Below are positions 61,238-64,000 of a DNA stretch of 64,000 nucleotides, in pieces (positions within the stretch are counted from its first letter, which is position 1; each line of letters starts with the position of its first letter). The notes under the pieces were generated by a model that was not told the origin of the DNA, did no database searches, and saw only the letters and a list, made by a program, of their open reading frames with translations. The stretch is from the NCBI RefSeq assembly GCF_003112555.1, contig NZ_BEWB01000003.1, positions 310,001-374,000 on the forward strand. Reading direction: 5' to 3'. The translations under genes were made by a program, and so were the position numbers. Source of the stretch: Streptomyces coelicoflavus (GTDB lineage: Bacteria > Actinomycetota > Actinomycetes > Streptomycetales > Streptomycetaceae).

Positions 61238-62059
61238 TCACACCTGGGCCCGGCCCTGCCGCCGGACCTCCGTCAGCCGTCGCGTCCCCACCTCGACGGC
61301 CGTCAGGGTGGCGTCGTCGGCCGGTTCGCCGAGGGTGCCGTTGGTGAGGCTGAGCGCGTCGTCGCCGACGCGGACGGCGACGAGGTCCACGGTGAGGACC
61401 CCGCCGGGGCGGGTGCCGCCCACCGTCACCCGCAGACCCCGGCGGGCGTCCCCCGCCTCCGGCGGCGTCAGGGCGGTGACCCGGACGTCCCGGCTGTCCC
61501 GGCCGGTGTCGTCGGTGCCCGCCTCGAAGCGGCCGCACGTGTCCGGCAGTGTCCCCAGCCACGCCAGCGTCCTGTCGAGGTCGGCGGCGCGGTACGAGGT
61601 GATCCGGTAGTGCAGCTGGGCCCCGCCGTCCGGGTCGTCCAGGGCGGCGGTGGCCCGTGGCGCGGTGGTGGCGCCGCCGCCGAAGAGGTCCTCGGTGTAG
61701 AGGATGTCGAGCAGCCGCCGGCAGTCGCCGGGCCCGGTCCGTTCCGCGGTGGCCTTGAGCACCTCGTCCCGCCAGGTCGCGGCGCCCCGCGTGGGCTCCC
61801 ACGCCTCCCCCAGGTCGGCCGCCGTGATCAGGGCCGCCCGCGCCTGCCCCCGGGTGAGCACCGGCGGCAGGGCGGCTGACGGAAGCGCGGCCGGGGACTG
61901 CGCGGTCGGCGGCGTGGTCCCGGCCGCCCGGCCCGGGGTCCGCCCGCCGGCGGTGTCGCAGGCGGTCGCCGTCAGCGCCAGCACCGCCGACAGCGCGGCG
62001 CCGAGCAGCGGGCGGGCGGCGCGGGTGTGCGACGGACGGGCGGCGGGGGCGAGCTGCAT
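61238..62059 (-). CDS. Lipoprotein, sensor-domain-like
   Basis: 273 residues from ATG 62059, GGAGG six bases upstream. Signal peptide and lipobox LTATAC (Cys at 34), then a Thr/Pro/Ala linker and a domain of 200 residues with LTRGQARAALITAADLGEAWEPTRGAATWRDEVL, GDCRRLLDILYTEDLFG, TCGRFEAGTDDTG and VTVGGTRPGGVLTVDLVAVRVGDDALSLTNGTL. The two Cys (GDC, TCGRF) could bridge. It resembles PknH-type extracellular sensor domains found in actinomycete lipoproteins. It ends close to the TPR-regulator stop (27 bases). Confidence 0.7.
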   Translation of the reverse strand: MQLAPAARPSHTRAARPLLGAALSAVLALTATACDTAGGRTPGRAAGTTPPTAQSPAALPSAALPPVLTRGQARAALITAADLGEAWEPTRGAATWRDEVLKATAERTGPGDCRRLLDILYTEDLFGGGATTAPRATAALDDPDGGAQLHYRITSYRAADLDRTLAWLGTLPDTCGRFEAGTDDTGRDSRDVRVTALTPPEAGDARRGLRVTVGGTRPGGVLTVDLVAVRVGDDALSLTNGTLGEPADDATLTAVEVGTRRLTEVRRQGRAQV

Positions 62060-62235
62060 CGGTGCCTCCTGGCGGGCCGGTGCGACCGGCGCCGTTCAGG
62101 ATCGGTCACCCCTCCACGGCACCACCGTCCCCGCCCCGCCACCAGCGCGCGCGGCCGTCCGGGTGAGCGCGCCGGGCGGGGGGGATCAAGAGCGGCGGGG
62201 GAGGGAGAGGGGCAGGGGCGGAGGCGGGGGACGGG

Positions 62236-63915
62236 TCACAGGGCCAGCCAGACCGTCGTGTCCGGGCCCAGCCGGCCGTCCTCCAGCGGCGCGCTGCTCA
62301 GCAGGACCTCTCCTGCGGGCAGGTCGACCGCGGCGCCGGAGAGGTTGGTGACGCAGCGCCAGCCGTCCGAGCGGTCGAACCGCAGGACGTCGGCCGGGAC
62401 GTCGTCCGACCAGGTCAGCGCCTCGCCGTCGAGCAGCTTGCGGCGCAGGCGCAGGGCGGTGCGGTACAGCTCCAGCGTCGAGCCCGCCACCCCGTCCTGG
62501 GCCTGGACGGCGTACGCCGTGTAGTCCGGCGGCTGCGGCAGCCACGCCCCGCCCGCGCCGAAGCCGTACGACGGGCCGTCCGTCGTCCACGGCAGCGGTA
62601 CCCGGCAGCCGTCGCGGCCCTTGCGGACGTGCCCGGTCTGCTCCCAGATCGGGTCCTGGAGGACCTCGGTGGGCAGGTCGGCCACCTCGGGCAGCCCCAG
62701 CTCCTCGCCCTGGTAGAGGTAGGCCGAGCCGGGCAGCGCCAGCATCAGCAGCGTCGCCGCGCGGGCCCGGCGCAGTCCGGCCGCCGGGTCGACGGCGGGC
62801 GCGCGGCCGCCGGAGAGCAGCCAGGCGTCGGTGTCCGTGTCCGGCGGCAGCACGAGGCGGGTGGCGTGGCGCACGACGTCGTGGTTGGACAGCACCCAGG
62901 TCGCCGAGGCGCCGGCGGCCCGCGCGTCGGCCAGCGAACCGGTGATGACCTCACGCAGTTCGGCCGCGTCCCAGCCGGTCTGGAGGTACTCGAAGTTGAA
63001 GGCCTGGCCCAGTTCGTCCGGGCGGGCGTACAGGACGCGCCGGGCGCCCGGGACCCAGGCCTCGGCGACGGCCGTGCGGGGCGGGCTGTAGGCGTCGAGG
63101 ATCTTGCGCCAGTCGCGGTAGACCTCGTGGACGTCGTCGCGGTCGTAGAAGGGGTGGGTGCCCGGCGCGAACTCCGTCAGGGCCGCCTCGCCGCTCAGTT
63201 CGGGGGCGCCGAGGTCGCGCAGCGGCTCGGTCAGGTCCTTGACCAGCGCGTGGGCCACGTCGACGCGGAAGCCGTCGACGCCCCGGTCGCACCAGAACTT
63301 CAGCGTGGTGCGGAAGTCGGCGCGGACCTGCTCGTTCTCCCAGTTCAGATCGGGCTGCTGGGGCGCGAAGAGATGCAGGTACCACTGTCCGTCGGGCACC
63401 CGCTGCCAGGCGCTGCCGCCGAAGACGGACTGCCAGTCGGTGGGCGGCAGTTCGCCGTGCGCGCCCCGGCCGTCACGGAAGACGTACCGGTCCCGGGCCG
63501 CCGATCCGGGGCCGGCGGCCAGCGCCTCCCGGAACCACGCGTGGCGGTGCGAGGTGTGGTTGGGGACCAGGTCGACGATCACCTTCAGGCCCAGCCGGTG
63601 GGCCTCGGCGGCCAGCGCGTCGAAGTCGTCCAGCGTGCCCAGACGCGGGTCGACGTCGCGGTAGTCGTCGACGTCGTAGCCGCCGTCGGCGAGTTCGGAG
63701 GGGTAGAAGGGGCTCAGCCACAGGGCGTCGACGCCGAGGGCGGCCAGGTGGGTGAGGCGCTGGGTGACACCGCGGAGGTCGCCGAGACCGTCGCCGTCGG
63801 CGTCGGCGAAACTGCGGGGATAGACCTGGTAGATGACGGCCTGCCGCCACCAGTTGGGATCCTTGGACGACAGGTCGGGGGTGCTGGGGGTGCTGGGGGT
63901 GCTGCGTACGGTCAC
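62236..63915 (-). CDS. GH13 alpha-glucosidase (AglA-like)
   Basis: 559 residues from GTG 63915, GAAGGAGG five bases upstream. GH13 regions in order: region I VDLVPNHTS, region II GFRVDVAHAL (nucleophile Asp near 220), region III AVAEAW (acid/base Glu near 284), region IV LSNHDVVRH (Asp near 346). It starts with WWRQAVIYQVYPRSFADADGDGLGDLRG, as in oligo-1,6-glucosidase/alpha-glucosidase. No signal peptide, so it acts on imported maltose-like sugars in the cytosol. In Streptomyces such a gene typically ends an alpha-glucoside ABC-uptake operon; the upstream genes would lie beyond the window. Confidence 0.9.
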   Translation of the reverse strand: MTVRSTPSTPSTPDLSSKDPNWWRQAVIYQVYPRSFADADGDGLGDLRGVTQRLTHLAALGVDALWLSPFYPSELADGGYDVDDYRDVDPRLGTLDDFDALAAEAHRLGLKVIVDLVPNHTSHRHAWFREALAAGPGSAARDRYVFRDGRGAHGELPPTDWQSVFGGSAWQRVPDGQWYLHLFAPQQPDLNWENEQVRADFRTTLKFWCDRGVDGFRVDVAHALVKDLTEPLRDLGAPELSGEAALTEFAPGTHPFYDRDDVHEVYRDWRKILDAYSPPRTAVAEAWVPGARRVLYARPDELGQAFNFEYLQTGWDAAELREVITGSLADARAAGASATWVLSNHDVVRHATRLVLPPDTDTDAWLLSGGRAPAVDPAAGLRRARAATLLMLALPGSAYLYQGEELGLPEVADLPTEVLQDPIWEQTGHVRKGRDGCRVPLPWTTDGPSYGFGAGGAWLPQPPDYTAYAVQAQDGVAGSTLELYRTALRLRRKLLDGEALTWSDDVPADVLRFDRSDGWRCVTNLSGAAVDLPAGEVLLSSAPLEDGRLGPDTTVWLAL

Positions 63916-64000
63916 GCGGCCTCCTTCGAGATGCCGAGCCGGTACGTGCGGGCGACACGAACCGGTCTGGTACGTCTGTCCAGATCACCCGAAAAGGGAA

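Noticed and set aside
63916..64000. DasR- or MalR-type operator upstream of the alpha-glucosidase gene
   Set aside because: CTGG-N9-CCAG is seen but does not fit the known dre or mal consensus closely, and only 85 bases are available.

Overview
The window is about 64 kb of very GC-rich chromosome. It shows dense operons with ATGA/GTGA start-stop overlaps, many GTG starts and typical actinomycete families: a PafE/Bpa proteasome activator, mycothiol-dependent maleylpyruvate isomerase-type enzyme, PASTA kinase, SpoIIE-type phosphatases and YtrA-type GntR. This indicates Streptomyces or a very close relative. Two exact copies of the Streptomyces parS core GTTTCACGTGAAAC (14532 and 46934) suggest the chromosomal core, probably within a few hundred kb of oriC. 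From memory, the gene order (aspS, metG, D-Ala-D-Ala carboxypeptidase, two bkd-like operons, paired kinases) resembles the region on one side of oriC in model Streptomyces. This was not checked by search.

1-3.7 kb: rhodanese end, a DUF5819/HTTM membrane pair and a TrmH-type methyltransferase. 3.7-12 kb: phenylacetate genes paaN and paaH, a PaaR-like TetR regulator, an Lrp regulator and a first E1alpha/E1beta/E2 2-oxoacid dehydrogenase operon. Similar ACCG-N6-CGGT operators lie in front of paaN/paaH and in front of the dehydrogenase operon. 12.1-15.6 kb: a MobA-DUF6457 fusion, moeA and a K+ channel, translationally coupled. 15.7-18.7 kb: DrrAB-type ABC exporter and a quinone oxidoreductase. 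18.8-24 kb: a membrane-anchored secreted protein, the proteasome activator and two divergent Ser/Thr kinases. 24-29.2 kb: PPOX-fold protein, NarL-type response regulator and a second E1alpha/E1beta/E2 operon whose E1alpha carries a basic tail.

29.3-38.5 kb: an orphan Bro-N protein, a YtrA-GntR/DUF1648 pair with its own operator, D-Ala-D-Ala carboxypeptidase, GntR-MFS pair, mycothiol-dependent enzyme, nitrilase-family amidase and small conserved proteins. 38.6-46.8 kb: M18 aminopeptidase, a large acyl-CoA dehydrogenase, SseB, pirin, an AI-2E-family membrane protein and a PAS-GAF-PP2C-ATPase protein. 47-51 kb: aspS, a PH-domain protein and metG, with strong terminators.

51-57 kb: a VWA protein with long acidic repeats, a Tat-exported PhoX-like phosphatase preceded by an 11-bp repeat PHO box, and three small unknown genes. 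57-61.2 kb is the least familiar stretch: a membrane PP2C phosphatase, a protein that looks like a degenerate caspase fold, and a tiny secreted peptide divergent from an XRE-TPR regulator across a palindromic operator region. This could be a peptide-sensing module. The window ends with a lipoprotein and a GH13 alpha-glucosidase. The 85 bases after the alpha-glucosidase start show no gene. No rRNA, tRNA, CRISPR array or insertion sequence was seen.
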